A program made the position numbers and the translations under genes. DNA of 63,793 bases from an uncultured Oscillospiraceae bacterium (GTDB lineage Bacteria; Bacillota; Clostridia; Oscillospirales; Oscillospiraceae), in assembly GCA_947626905.1 (NCBI GenBank), contig CANQUE010000006.1:1-63793 (forward strand), in the 5' to 3' direction. A model generated the notes under the pieces. That model was not told the origin of the DNA, searched no databases, and worked only from the letters and a program-made list of their open reading frames with translations. How positions within the stretch are numbered: the first letter of the stretch is position 1; each line of letters opens with the position of its first letter. Positions 15,869-25,527 of the stretch are shown one piece after another.

Positions 15869-15910
15869 TTGACACAGCTGTTCTTACTGTGTATACTGTA
15901 TATGAACAGT
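15869..15910 (+). promoter_or_regulatory. Promoter and operator of the GntR-ABC operon
   Basis: TTGACA (15869-15874) and TATACT (15892-15897) are 17 bp apart. An inverted repeat ACTGT-ATATGA-ACAGT (15895-15910) overlaps the -10 box. An outer CTGTTC (15878-15883) is matched by GAACAG (15904-15909). This is the typical position for autorepression by a YtrA-type GntR regulator encoded directly downstream. Confidence 0.8.
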
Positions 15911-15928
15911 TCAAAGCGAGGATCCGTC

Positions 15929-16309
15929 ATGACTATCTTCATCGACAACAAGAGCGGTGTGCCCATCTACGAGCAGATATCCTCTCAGCTGAAGGCGCAG
16001 ATCATCAGCGGCGCGCTGGCCGAGGACGCGCTGCTGCCCTCCATCCGCAATCTGGCCAAGGACCTGCGCATCAGCGTCATCACCACCAAGCGGGCCTATG
16101 ACGAGCTGGAGCGGGAGGGGTTCATCTACACCGTGGCGGGCAAGGGCTGCTTCGTGGCGCCGAAGAACGTGGAGCTTCTGCGGGAGGAGAATCTGAAAAA
16201 GATCGAATCCATGCTGGCGGAGGTCTCCCGTCTGGCCGCCACCTGCGGCCTGACAAAAAAAGATATTCTGGACATGATAGAACTCATGGAGGAAGGGGAC
16301 GACATATGA
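15929..16309 (+). CDS. GntR family transcriptional regulator, YtrA subfamily
   Basis: The 126-residue protein has the GntR winged-helix domain (PIYEQISSQLKAQIISG, LPSIRNLAKDLRIS, TTKRAYDELEREGFI). Only a short C-terminal helix follows, the hallmark of the YtrA subfamily that lacks a large effector domain. Such regulators usually repress an adjoining ABC transporter operon and respond to cell-envelope stress. The start at 15929 fits GCGAGGA upstream; the earlier in-frame ATG lies inside the promoter. Its end overlaps the ABC gene start by 4 bases. Confidence 0.9.
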   Translation: MTIFIDNKSGVPIYEQISSQLKAQIISGALAEDALLPSIRNLAKDLRISVITTKRAYDELEREGFIYTVAGKGCFVAPKNVELLREENLKKIESMLAEVSRLAATCGLTKKDILDMIELMEEGDDI

Positions 16310-17151
16310 ACGCCATTGAAACACACGGGCTGACCAAGCGGTACGAGGGCTTTACTCTGGACGGGCTGGACCTGACGCTGCCCGCCGGGTGCATCATGGG
16401 CCTGGTGGGAGAAAACGGGGCCGGCAAGAGCACCACCATCCGGCTGCTGCTGGGCCTGACCAACGCGGACGAGGGCACGGCCACCGTGCTGGGCACGCCG
16501 GCGGGGCCGCATATGCGCAAGGTGAAGCAGGACATCGGCGTGGTGCTGGACGACGTGGGCTTCCCCGCCGGGCTGAAGGCCGGCCAGATCGGAAAGATCA
16601 TGGCGGCGGCCTATGAAAGGTGGGACCAGGGGCTCTTTGAAAAATACCTGCGGGAGCTGGCCATCCCCACAGACAAGAAGTTCTCCGCCCTGAGCCGGGG
16701 CAACCGGATGAAGCTGGGCATCGCCGCGGCCCTGAGCCACGACGCAAAGCTGCTGATCCTGGACGAGCCCACCGGCGGGCTGGACCCGGTGGTCCGGGAC
16801 GAGGTGGTGGACATCTTCTCGGACTTCACCCGGGACCCGGGTCGGTCCATCCTCATCAGCTCCCACATCGTCAGCGACCTGGAAAAGCTGTGCGATTACA
16901 TCGCTTTCCTCCACAAGGGGAAGCTGCTGCTGTGCGAGGAGAAGGCCCGGCTTCTGGAGGAATACGGCCTGATCCAGTGCAGCCGGGAGGAGCTGGCGGG
17001 GCTGGCCCCCGGGGCGGTGCGGGGCCGGCGGGAAACGCCCTATCACGTGGAGGCGCTGGTGCGCCGGGACGCGCTGCCGGCGGACATGGCTGTGCGCCCG
17101 GTGACCATCGAGGAACTTTTCGTGCTGCTGGTAAAGGAGGATATGCGATGA
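16306..17151 (+). CDS. ABC transporter ATP-binding protein (YtrB-like)
   Basis: The 281-residue protein has Walker A GENGAGKST (35-43), a degenerate signature LSRGNRMKLG in place of LSGGQ, Walker B LLILDEPTGGLDP, and an H-loop region ILISSHIVSDLE. It pairs with the permease encoded 4 bases downstream to form an exporter of the YtrBCDEF type, often linked to envelope stress or antibiotic resistance. The ATG overlaps the regulator's stop, indicating translational coupling. The transported substrate is unknown. Confidence 0.9.
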   Translation: MNAIETHGLTKRYEGFTLDGLDLTLPAGCIMGLVGENGAGKSTTIRLLLGLTNADEGTATVLGTPAGPHMRKVKQDIGVVLDDVGFPAGLKAGQIGKIMAAAYERWDQGLFEKYLRELAIPTDKKFSALSRGNRMKLGIAAALSHDAKLLILDEPTGGLDPVVRDEVVDIFSDFTRDPGRSILISSHIVSDLEKLCDYIAFLHKGKLLLCEEKARLLEEYGLIQCSREELAGLAPGAVRGRRETPYHVEALVRRDALPADMAVRPVTIEELFVLLVKEDMR

Positions 17152-17792
17152 AAGCCCTGTTTTTGGCCGATCTCTATCAGCTCTGGATCAATTTCAAGTT
17201 TTACGGCGTTTTTCTGCTCGTGGCGCTGGGCATCGCGGCCTTCTCCGGCGGGGATAACAGTATGGGCACCTTCTTCCCCATGTACGCGGTGCTCATGTGC
17301 TCCATGATGGGCATGAGCCTTTTGCAGCTGGACGAGGCCAGCCACTGGAACGTCTGCGCCCAGACCCTGCCCTGTACCCGCCGGGACCAGGTGACGGGAA
17401 AGTACGCCGTCACCATGGCCAGCTTCGCCGTCACCTGGATCCCCTTCGTCCTGCTCTACGCCGTGCTGGCGGCCATGGGCCGGATGACCTGGCAGATGAT
17501 GGCGGTCCAGTCGGTCCTGCTGCTGGTCATGGGGCTGCTGGCCCCCGCCTTCAGCCTGGCCCCCCTGTTCCGCTGGGGCAGCGCCAAGGGACGCGTCATC
17601 TATATCGCCGTAATAATATTGATAGCCGCCGGCCTCGGGGGCGCGACGGCCGCGGTGGCCGCGATGGACCAGATCAGTCTTCCGGCGCTGCCCATGCCCC
17701 TGCTGGCCGCGCTGGCGGTGGTGATCCCCGTGGCCCTGTTCATCGGCAGCTGGGCCCTTGCCGTGCGCTGGTACGAAAAGCGGGACCTGTGA
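17148..17792 (+). CDS. ABC-2 type membrane permease
   Basis: The 214-residue protein has about six predicted membrane helices (for example FYGVFLLVALGIAAF, VTWIPFVLLYAVLAAM, VLLLVMGLLAPAFSL, VIYIAVIILIAAGLGG and LLAALAVVIPVALFIG). It resembles the ABC-2 permeases paired with YtrB-like ATPases. AAAGGAGG lies 8 bases before the ATG, which overlaps the ATPase stop codon. It is the last gene of the regulator-ATPase-permease operon; a structured repeat follows it. Confidence 0.85.
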   Translation: MKALFLADLYQLWINFKFYGVFLLVALGIAAFSGGDNSMGTFFPMYAVLMCSMMGMSLLQLDEASHWNVCAQTLPCTRRDQVTGKYAVTMASFAVTWIPFVLLYAVLAAMGRMTWQMMAVQSVLLLVMGLLAPAFSLAPLFRWGSAKGRVIYIAVIILIAAGLGGATAAVAAMDQISLPALPMPLLAALAVVIPVALFIGSWALAVRWYEKRDL

Positions 17793-18148
17793 GCGGCGAG
17801 GCTCTGGCTCGTCCCGTCCCGGACTGTACCTCCGGTCACACCGTTTCGCTCCGCTCAACAATATGTTCCCTGCGGCACAGTCCGGCTCCTGTCCTCGCCT
17901 GTCCAACGAGCGGGAGAGCCGACAGTATCCCGGCCGCACATCCTCGCTTCGCTCGGCAATATGCGTGCACGGGCACTGCCTCCTCGCCCTGCCATTGGCA
18001 ACCGCGCCGATCCGACGTGCGGCTGGAACCGGCAGTGTCACGGAGCCGCGGTTGGTGAGCGAAGCGAACTTTAGCGGGCCGGGATACTGTCGGGCCAGGC
18101 CGCGCTGGTATTGCGCCTCGTGGCACATCCTCTCCCTCTGATCCAACA
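17793..18148. repeat. Structured intergenic repeat with tandem and inverted components
   Basis: This 356-base stretch has no credible gene. Two imperfect tandem units of about 98 bp share a (G/C)GAC.GTA start, TCGCT(T/C)CGCTC and CAATATG (17859-17865 and 17957-17963). Nested inverted repeats follow: GACAGTATCCCGGCC (17921-17935) with GGCCGGGATACTGTC (18077-18091), perfect over 15 bp, and CGCTTCGCTC (17945-17954) with GAGCGAAGCG (18057-18066). The unit could fold into a branched hairpin of about 170 bases. This layout fits a dispersed intergenic repeat (MITE/REP-like) or a structured RNA. It lies between convergent genes. Confidence 0.6.
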
Positions 18149-18180
18149 AAAAGCGCGGTGCAGCAGCACCGCGCTTTTCC
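18149..18180. terminator. Terminator after rny
   Basis: AAAAGCGCGGTGC (18149-18161) pairs with GCACCGCGCTTTT (18166-18178) around an AGCA loop. T/A tracts on both sides make it usable from either direction; it ends the leftward rny gene. Confidence 0.88.
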
Positions 18181-18192
18181 CTTGTCTGTAAA

Positions 18193-19734
<1,542 letters not shown>

Positions 19735-19857
19735 TGTAAGTATACACACCTCCTATCCTATTCAGTTTTCGCATACGGCGGGTATCAAGCACCCCATCCG
19801 ATAAATCAAGGACGCAACAGCAGGAAAACCATCCAATTATCCCACTGTAACTAATTG

Positions 19858-19886
19858 ATTTTAATGCCAATTTTGTCTTATGTCAA
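19858..19886 (-). promoter_or_regulatory. Promoter of rny
   Basis: TTGACA (19886-19881) and TAAAAT (19863-19858) on the minus strand with a 17-bp spacer; the leader is about 115 bases. Confidence 0.8.
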
Positions 19887-19909
19887 GTTTAACTTCTTTT
19901 TTCTTCCAA

Positions 19910-19950
19910 AAAAAGAGACGCCGCCCTTCCCCAGCTGGGAAAGAGCGGCG
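19910..19950 (-). terminator. Terminator after the amino acid ABC transporter operon
   Basis: On the minus strand CGCCGCTCTTTCCC pairs with GGGAAGGGCGGCG (arms 19937-19950 and 19919-19931), followed by a TCTCTTTTTTT tail. Confidence 0.82.
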
Positions 19951-19956
19951 ATACAT

Positions 19957-20697
19957 TCAATTGTTCCGGAACCGGGACAGGAAGTCCTTCGTCTCCTGCT
20001 TCCGGGGGTTTTCCAGGACCTCCACCGGGGAGCCCTGCTCGCATATGACCCCCTGGTTCATGTACACCACGTGGTTGGACACGTCCCGGGCGAAGGCCAT
20101 CTCGTGGGTCACCACCAGCATGGTCATGCCCTCGCCGGCCAGCTGCTGCATGACGTTGAGGACCTCTCCCACCATCTCCGGGTCCAGAGCGGAGGTGGGC
20201 TCGTCGAACAGGAGCACCTCCGGACCCATGGCGAGAGCCCTCGCGATGGCCACCCGCTGCTTCTGGCCGCCGGAGAGCTGCCGGGGCTTGGCGTTGATGT
20301 AGGGGGCCATGCCCACGTACTGCAAAAAGCGCAGGGCGTTCTCCTTTGCCTCGTCCTTGCCCTTTTTCAGCACCTTCACCTGGCCCACGATGCAGTTTTC
20401 CAGCACGGACATGTTGTTGAAGAGGTTGAAGGACTGGAACACCATGCCCACATGGGAGCGGTACTCCGGGGCGTTCACCCCCCGGCCGGTCACGTCCTTG
20501 CCGTGGAAGAGTATCTCCCCGCTGGTGGGGGTCTCCAGCAGGTTCACACACCGTAGCAGGGTGCTCTTGCCGGAGCCGGAGGCGCCGATGATGGCGGTCA
20601 CGTCCCCCTTGGAGACGGTGAAGTCGATATCCCGCAGCACCTCGTGGGTGCCGAAGCTCTTACTCAGGTGGCGTATTTCCAGAATGACCTCGTCCAT
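19957..20697 (-). CDS. Amino acid ABC transporter ATP-binding protein (probably lysine)
   Basis: The 246-residue ATPase has Walker [10 protein letters not shown], signature [15 protein letters not shown], Walker [14 protein letters not shown] and switch His VVTHEM, all typical of the polar amino acid uptake (GlnQ/HisP) family. The start at 20697 ([15 protein letters not shown]) is preceded by a GGGGGGA stretch; the longer upstream frame overlaps the permease gene. It is the third gene of a binding protein-permease-ATPase operon under a lysine riboswitch, so lysine is the likely substrate. Confidence 0.92.
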   Translation of the reverse strand: MDEVILEIRHLSKSFGTHEVLRDIDFTVSKGDVTAIIGASGSGKSTLLRCVNLLETPTSGEILFHGKDVTGRGVNAPEYRSHVGMVFQSFNLFNNMSVLENCIVGQVKVLKKGKDEAKENALRFLQYVGMAPYINAKPRQLSGGQKQRVAIARALAMGPEVLLFDEPTSALDPEMVGEVLNVMQQLAGEGMTMLVVTHEMAFARDVSNHVVYMNQGVICEQGSPVEVLENPRKQETKDFLSRFRNN

Positions 20698-20698
20698 A

Positions 20699-21586
20699 TC
20701 ACCGGTCCCCCCTTGTGCTCTCATTGCGGGCCTGGGCCCAGCGGGCGTCCTGCCGGTCCTTGTCATACTCCCGGCTGCGCTCGTCGAAGGGCGTGCCCCG
20801 GTCCGGGTGGCTGTACGTCCCGGCGGCCATCACCAGCTGGTCCTCGCTGACCAGCTCATAGTTGTCGGAGCCGTCCATCCACTTCTCCACCCGCCGCAGC
20901 AGGAACGAGGCGATCAGCGTCATGGTCAGGTAGCCCACCATCTCGATGGCGGCGGAGGGAAAATAGAGATTGTTCACGCCGGTGATGTACTGGTGGAAGG
21001 CGAAAAACTCCGTGAAGGAGATGATGAACATGACGGAGGTGTCCTTGATGTTGATGATGAAGTTGTTGCCGATCTGGGGGATGATGTTCCGGAAGGCCTG
21101 GGGCAGGATCACGTTCACCATGGTCTGGAAGTGGTTCATGCCGATGGCCATGGCCCCCTCGGTCTGGCCCGGGTCTATGGAGATGATGCCGCCCCGGACG
21201 GACTCGGCCATATAGGCGCCGGTGTTGACGGACACCACCAGGATGGCCGCCGCCCACACGCTGTCGAAACGCAGGGCGTTGTTGGTGAAGTAGGGCAGGC
21301 CGTAGTAGATGAACACCGCCTGCAGCACCATGGGGGTGCCCCGGAAGATCTCCACGTAGGCCCGGACGATAAACCGGACGACCTTCAGCACGATCCGCTT
21401 GGGCAGCGGGTCTTTTTTGGCGCAGGGAATGGTGTTCAGGATGCCGCACACCAGACCGATGACCACGCCGATGACCGTGGCCACCACCGCCAGGATCAGG
21501 GTGTTCTTCACGCCGTTGAGATAGGAGAGCCAGTATTTGCCCCACAGCCGGCCGATATCATATATCAGTTTGGAAAACACGTTCAT
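20699..21586 (-). CDS. Amino acid ABC transporter permease (probably lysine)
   Basis: The 295-residue membrane protein has about five or six helices and the permease signature [22 protein letters not shown] with the EAA loop that contacts the ATPase. It also has [20 protein letters not shown], typical of HisM/GlnP-type permeases. A C-terminal hydrophilic tail of about 45 residues ([20 protein letters not shown] region) is longer than usual for the family and of unknown role. Its stop lies one base before the ATPase gene start. Confidence 0.9.
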   Translation of the reverse strand: MNVFSKLIYDIGRLWGKYWLSYLNGVKNTLILAVVATVIGVVIGLVCGILNTIPCAKKDPLPKRIVLKVVRFIVRAYVEIFRGTPMVLQAVFIYYGLPYFTNNALRFDSVWAAAILVVSVNTGAYMAESVRGGIISIDPGQTEGAMAIGMNHFQTMVNVILPQAFRNIIPQIGNNFIINIKDTSVMFIISFTEFFAFHQYITGVNNLYFPSAAIEMVGYLTMTLIASFLLRRVEKWMDGSDNYELVSEDQLVMAAGTYSHPDRGTPFDERSREYDKDRQDARWAQARNESTRGDR

Positions 21587-21663
21587 AAGAGAGCTGTCCT
21601 TTCAGCGAGATGCCCATTCTCCGGCCATGGCCGGAGAATGGGCCGTCAGGTCGCCGGATCGGC

Positions 21664-22611
21664 TCACACCTCGGGCTGGATGGCGATGGCCGCCCCCATG
21701 AGGGTGTCGAAATCGTCGGAGGTATAGTCCGCCAGGAAGGTGTTGATGGCGTCCAGAAGCTGGGTGTTGCCCTTGCGGACAGAGATGCCGATGTTCACGT
21801 TCTCGGCCCGCTCGGCTTCGTTCTCATACTGAAAGTCCCCGTCGGTGCCGTTGAAGTCCAGGATCGTCAGCTTGTCGTTCCTGGCCACGGCCGCCATAGC
21901 GGTGGGCATATCGGTGCAGACGAAGTCCACGGTGCCGGTCTCCAGCTGCATGACCATGGCCGGGGCGGTCTCCACGGGAGGCAGGATCTCCGCGTCCTGG
22001 ATCTGGGGCAGGCAGGTGTCATACCAGATGGTGCCGGACTGGCTGGTGCAGGTGCCGCCGGCCAGATCCGCGATGGACTGGGCGGAGGCATACTGGCTGT
22101 CCTTGGTGGTCAGGCACACGATGTTGGCGTAGATGTAGGGACCCGCCATGTCCACCTCCGCCATGCGGTCGGCGGTCATGGACTGGCCGGCGATGTTGGC
22201 GTCCATGGTCTGGGACTGGACGGCGGGGGTCAGGGACGCCCAGGCGCTGGACACGACCTCCAGCTTCCAGCCGTAGGCCTCGCAGATGCGCTTGGCCATC
22301 ATCACGTCATAGCCGTTGGCGTAGGAGCCGTCCACGTTGGAGATGGGCACGGCGCCGTAGGAGTCGTCGGGCTGGGTCCAGTTGTAGGGGGCGTAGGCGC
22401 ACTCCATGCCCACGGTGAACACCCCGTCCTCCAGACCGGGGATGGAACTGGTGTCCACGTCGGTGAAATCGGGCACGGCAGGGATGGCGGCCAGGGCCGC
22501 GTCCAGGGCAGCCTGGGCCTCGTCGTTGGCCTGGGAGGCGCCGCTGCCGCCGCAGGCGGTCAGGGCCAGCACCATCAGCAGGGCCATCAGCATAGCAATC
22601 AGTCTTCTCAT
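21664..22611 (-). CDS. Amino acid ABC transporter substrate-binding lipoprotein (probably lysine)
   Basis: The 315-residue protein has a lipoprotein signal peptide MRRLIAMLMALLMVLALTACGG. A family 3 solute-binding fold follows, with FTVGMECAYAPYNW, NGYDVMMAKRICEAYG and the QSQTMDANIAGQSMTADRM segment. The start at 22611 has AAAGGAG upstream; the long in-frame extension runs back through the riboswitch and is not coding. It is the first gene of the operon, which a lysine riboswitch and terminator precede, so I infer that lysine is the ligand, although the fold alone would only say polar amino acid. Confidence 0.92.
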   Translation of the reverse strand: MRRLIAMLMALLMVLALTACGGSGASQANDEAQAALDAALAAIPAVPDFTDVDTSSIPGLEDGVFTVGMECAYAPYNWTQPDDSYGAVPISNVDGSYANGYDVMMAKRICEAYGWKLEVVSSAWASLTPAVQSQTMDANIAGQSMTADRMAEVDMAGPYIYANIVCLTTKDSQYASAQSIADLAGGTCTSQSGTIWYDTCLPQIQDAEILPPVETAPAMVMQLETGTVDFVCTDMPTAMAAVARNDKLTILDFNGTDGDFQYENEAERAENVNIGISVRKGNTQLLDAINTFLADYTSDDFDTLMGAAIAIQPEV

Positions 22612-22649
22612 TTTTTCGTTTCTCCTTTTCTTGCATAATAGATTTTTTT

Positions 22650-22684
22650 CGCAAGAAAAATGGATCGCTTTGTCAAGCGATCCA
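22650..22684 (-). terminator. Riboswitch-controlled intrinsic terminator
   Basis: On the minus strand TGGATCGCTT and AAGCGATCCA form a perfect 10-bp stem (arms 22675-22684 and 22661-22670; loop GACA) followed by TTTTTCTT. It lies between the lysine aptamer and the binding-protein gene, where ligand-dependent termination is expected. Confidence 0.85.
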
Positions 22685-22721
22685 CGGAAAATCGGTATAA
22701 GCCCCAAGGGGCCTCCATCGG

Positions 22722-22890
22722 CCATGACAGCGCTCCACAAAACTTTGTGACAGTCCGGCGGATGTTCTCCGACGGCCCAGCAGGCGAAAAGCAGACACCT
22801 TTTACCCACTTCGGCGGCGTTCCCTTTCCCCGGTCCCGGCTGTCTGGCCTTGGGAGCGGATACTGATGAAAACCGCGCCTCTGTTCAGCG
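22722..22890 (-). promoter_or_regulatory. Lysine riboswitch (L box) aptamer
   Basis: Read on the minus strand from 22890, the leader shows the conserved lysine-aptamer elements in order: AGAGGCGCGG (22882-22873), CAGTATCCG, a GAAAGGGAACGCCGCCGAAG block (GCCGCCGAAG at 22818-22809), then TGCTGGGCCGTCGG and GGACTGTC, ending in AGCGCTGTC. This matches the known B. subtilis lysC leader in element order and spacing. Together with the downstream terminator it predicts transcription termination when lysine is abundant, fitting control of an uptake operon. Confidence 0.88.
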
Positions 22891-22908
22891 ATTCATTTTT
22901 CGAGCGTT

Positions 22909-22938
22909 ATCATAACACCCCCATCCCGCCCCTGTCAA
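22909..22938 (-). promoter_or_regulatory. Promoter of the lysine riboswitch operon
   Basis: TTGACA (22938-22933) and TATGAT (22914-22909) on the minus strand, 18-bp spacer, ending about 20 bases before the aptamer. Confidence 0.8.
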
Positions 22939-23026
22939 CAGGCGGAAAAAAGATTTGTTACAATGGCATAAGACGCGCCGGGACTTTTTCCGCCCGGTTT
23001 GGCGAATCAACACAGACTCCGGCCCC

Positions 23027-23296
23027 TCACAGCAGGTATTTCACCGCCCACAAAAGGCTCACGCCCGGCGCCCCCAGCAGGGCGGAGACGGCGACGGTCA
23101 CGCCGTTCAGCCCCACCCCCAGGCCCTTCAGCGCCCCCAGGGCGTTGGCCGTCAGCAGCGCCGCCTGCCCCGCCAGCGCCCGGAACAGCCATGCCGCCCA
23201 GCGCCGCTGCGTCTCCCGGCCGCACTCCCGGGCCATCCGCGCCAGCCACAGCCCCGCCGTCACGAACAGAGCCTTCAACACATAGCGGGGGATCAT
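23027..23296 (-). CDS. bofA: BofA family protein (pro-sigma-K processing inhibitor-like)
   Basis: The 89-residue membrane protein ends in GVGLNGVTVAVSALLGAPG followed by VSLLWAVKYLL. This conserved GLN.VTV...LG.PGV tail is characteristic of BofA. In Bacillus BofA holds the SpoIVFB protease inactive until sigma-K processing; in clostridia its role is less clear. The ATG at 23296 is 11 bases after AAAGGAGG; a GTG four codons upstream is an alternative. A TACAAT at 23327-23322 precedes it without a good sigma-A -35 box, which would suit a sporulation sigma factor. It indicates a spore-forming lineage. Confidence 0.82.
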   Translation of the reverse strand: MIPRYVLKALFVTAGLWLARMARECGRETQRRWAAWLFRALAGQAALLTANALGALKGLGVGLNGVTVAVSALLGAPGVSLLWAVKYLL

Positions 23297-23441
23297 AGGC
23301 ACGTCCACCTCCTTTCCATAAATTGTATTTGCCCCGGCGGCGTTTTAGACGTATACTATGGCCAGAGAGAGAACCACCGCAGACCGCTTCGGCGGGGGCT
23401 GATGCCCCCGCCACTTTCTGTGGCCGCGGGGCGTCCTCTCC

Positions 23442-23469
23442 TTGCTTTTTTTCTGAATTATGGTATAAT
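23442..23469 (+). promoter_or_regulatory. Promoter of the topoisomerase operon
   Basis: TTGCTT (23442-23447) and TATAAT (23464-23469) with a 16-bp spacer. A GC-rich hairpin GGCGGGGGC/GCCCCCGCC (23391-23412) lies upstream, in the divergent region shared with bofA. Confidence 0.7.
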
Positions 23470-23533
23470 GCGCCTATACTGGGTTGATTATGTCCACCGG
23501 ACAACAAGATATTGGTTATTAAGCGAGGAGATC

Positions 23534-25516
23534 ATGGCAAAAGCGAAGAAGGAAGTATACGGCAACGAATCCATCAGCCAGCTGAAGGGGGCGGACCGGG
23601 TGCGCAAGCGCCCCGGCGTCATCTTCGGCTCCGACGGGCTGGAGGGCTGCCAGCACTCGGTGTTTGAGATCCTGTCCAACTCCATCGACGAGGCCCGGGC
23701 GGGATACGGCGATCTGATCACCGTCACCCGGTTCGAGGACCGGTCCATCCAGGTGGAGGACTTCGGCCGGGGGTGCCCGGTGGACTGGAATCCGGCGGAG
23801 AACCGCTACAACTGGGAGCTGGTGTACTGCGAGCTGTACGCCGGCGGCAAGTATGAAAACGAGGAGGGGGAGAGCTACGAGTACTCCCTGGGCCTGAACG
23901 GGCTGGGCGCCTGCGCCACCCAGTACGCCTCCGAATATATGGACGTGACCGTCTGGCGGGACGGCAGCCGGTACGATCTGCACTTTGAAAATGGCGAGAT
24001 TGTGGGCGAGCTGCGCAAATCCCCCGCCGACCGGAAGAAGACCGGCACCACCCACCGGTGGAAGCCGGATCTGGCGGTGTTCACCGACACCGACATCCCG
24101 GAGGAGTGGTTCCGCCAGACCCTGCGCCGGCAGGCGGTGGTGAACGCGGGCGTCACCTTCCGGCTGCGCATCCAGCATGGGAGCAAATTCGAGACCACCG
24201 ACTACGTATACGAGCAGGGCATCCTGGACTACGTGACGGAGACGGCGGGAGAGGAGACCCTCACCGCGCCGGTGTTCATCGAGGCCGAGCGCCGGGGCCG
24301 GGACCGGCCGGACAAGCCGGAATACAAGGTGAAGCTGTCCGCGGCGTTCTGCTTTTCCAACCGGGTGAATCTGCTGGAGTACTACCACAACTCCTCCTGG
24401 CTGGAGCACGGCGGCGCGCCGGACAAGGCGGCGAAGCTGGGCTTCGTCTACGCCGTGGACGCCTACATCAAGAAGATCGGCAAGTACCAGAAAAACGAGT
24501 CGAAGATCTCCTTCCAGGACGTGCAGGACTGTCTGGTGCTGGTGACCAACTGCTTCTCCACCCAGACCAGCTATGAAAACCAGACGAAAAAGGCCGTCAC
24601 CAACCGCTTCCTCCAGGAGGCCATGACCGACTTCTTCAAGGAGAAGCTGGAGATCTGGTGCATCGAGCACAAGGCCGAGGCGGACAAGATGGCCGAGCAG
24701 GTGCTCATCAACAAGCGCTCCCGGGAGCAGGCGGAGCGGCAGCGGCTGAACATCAAAAAGAAGCTCACCGGCTCCATGGACATCGTTTCCCGGGTGGAAA
24801 AATTCGTGGACTGCCGCAGCCGGGACCCGGAGCGGCGGGAGCTTTACATCGTGGAGGGCGATTCCGCCCTGGGCTCATGCAAAATGGGCCGGGACGCGGA
24901 ATTCCAGGGCATCATGCCCGTCCGGGGCAAGATCCTCAACTGCCTGAAGGCCGATTACGGCCGCATCTTCAAAAGCGACATCATCACGGACCTTTTGAAG
25001 GTGCTGGGCTGCGGCGTGGAGGTGGAAAAGCACGGCAAGGAGCTGAACAGCTTCGACCTGGCCAACCTGCGCTGGAACAAGGTGGTCATCTGCACCGACG
25101 CGGACGTGGACGGCTTCCAGATCCGCACCCTGATCCTGACCATGCTGTGGCGGCTGACCCCCACCCTCATCAAGGAGGGCTACGTCTATATCGCCGAGTC
25201 CCCCCTGTATGAGATCACCTGCCGGGAAAAGACCTGGTACGCCTATTCCGACGGCGAGAAGAACAAGATCGTGGAGAGCCTGGGCAAGGCGAAATTCGCC
25301 GTCAACCGGTCCAAGGGCCTGGGCGAGAACTCCGCGGAGATGATGTGGCTGACCACCATGAACCCCCAGACCCGGCGGCTGATCCGGGTCATGCCGGAGG
25401 AAGCGGAGCGCACCGCCTACTGGTTCGAGCTGTTCGAGGGCAACGACCTGGAGGGCCGGAAGAACCACATCGCCCAGGAGGGGTACAAGTACCTGGAACT
25501 GGCGGATATATCGTAA
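23534..25516 (+). CDS. parE: Type IIA topoisomerase ATPase subunit (ParE/GyrB-like, divergent)
   Basis: The 660-residue protein has a GHKL ATPase domain with catalytic Glu45 and Asn49/Asp52 in FEILSNSIDEA, a DFGRGCPVDWN box in place of DNGRGIPV, and a GLNGLG box in place of GLHGVG. The QTK loop reads SYENQTKKA. The Toprim domain keeps its metal acids: Glu441 in EGDSALGS and Asp522, Asp524 and Asp526 in TDADVDG. All catalytic residues are therefore present but the surrounding motifs diverge from canonical gyrase. The ATG at 23534 follows GAGGAG. It is co-transcribed with the A subunit 11 bases downstream. I favour topoisomerase IV over gyrase because the pair is away from any origin genes. Confidence 0.85.
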   Translation: MAKAKKEVYGNESISQLKGADRVRKRPGVIFGSDGLEGCQHSVFEILSNSIDEARAGYGDLITVTRFEDRSIQVEDFGRGCPVDWNPAENRYNWELVYCELYAGGKYENEEGESYEYSLGLNGLGACATQYASEYMDVTVWRDGSRYDLHFENGEIVGELRKSPADRKKTGTTHRWKPDLAVFTDTDIPEEWFRQTLRRQAVVNAGVTFRLRIQHGSKFETTDYVYEQGILDYVTETAGEETLTAPVFIEAERRGRDRPDKPEYKVKLSAAFCFSNRVNLLEYYHNSSWLEHGGAPDKAAKLGFVYAVDAYIKKIGKYQKNESKISFQDVQDCLVLVTNCFSTQTSYENQTKKAVTNRFLQEAMTDFFKEKLEIWCIEHKAEADKMAEQVLINKRSREQAERQRLNIKKKLTGSMDIVSRVEKFVDCRSRDPERRELYIVEGDSALGSCKMGRDAEFQGIMPVRGKILNCLKADYGRIFKSDIITDLLKVLGCGVEVEKHGKELNSFDLANLRWNKVVICTDADVDGFQIRTLILTMLWRLTPTLIKEGYVYIAESPLYEITCREKTWYAYSDGEKNKIVESLGKAKFAVNRSKGLGENSAEMMWLTTMNPQTRRLIRVMPEEAERTAYWFELFEGNDLEGRKNHIAQEGYKYLELADIS

Positions 25517-25527
25517 AGAGGTAACAC

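Noticed and set aside
23391-23412. GC-rich hairpin between bofA and parE as a terminator
   Set aside because: No T-run follows on either strand, and both flanking genes are transcribed away from it.
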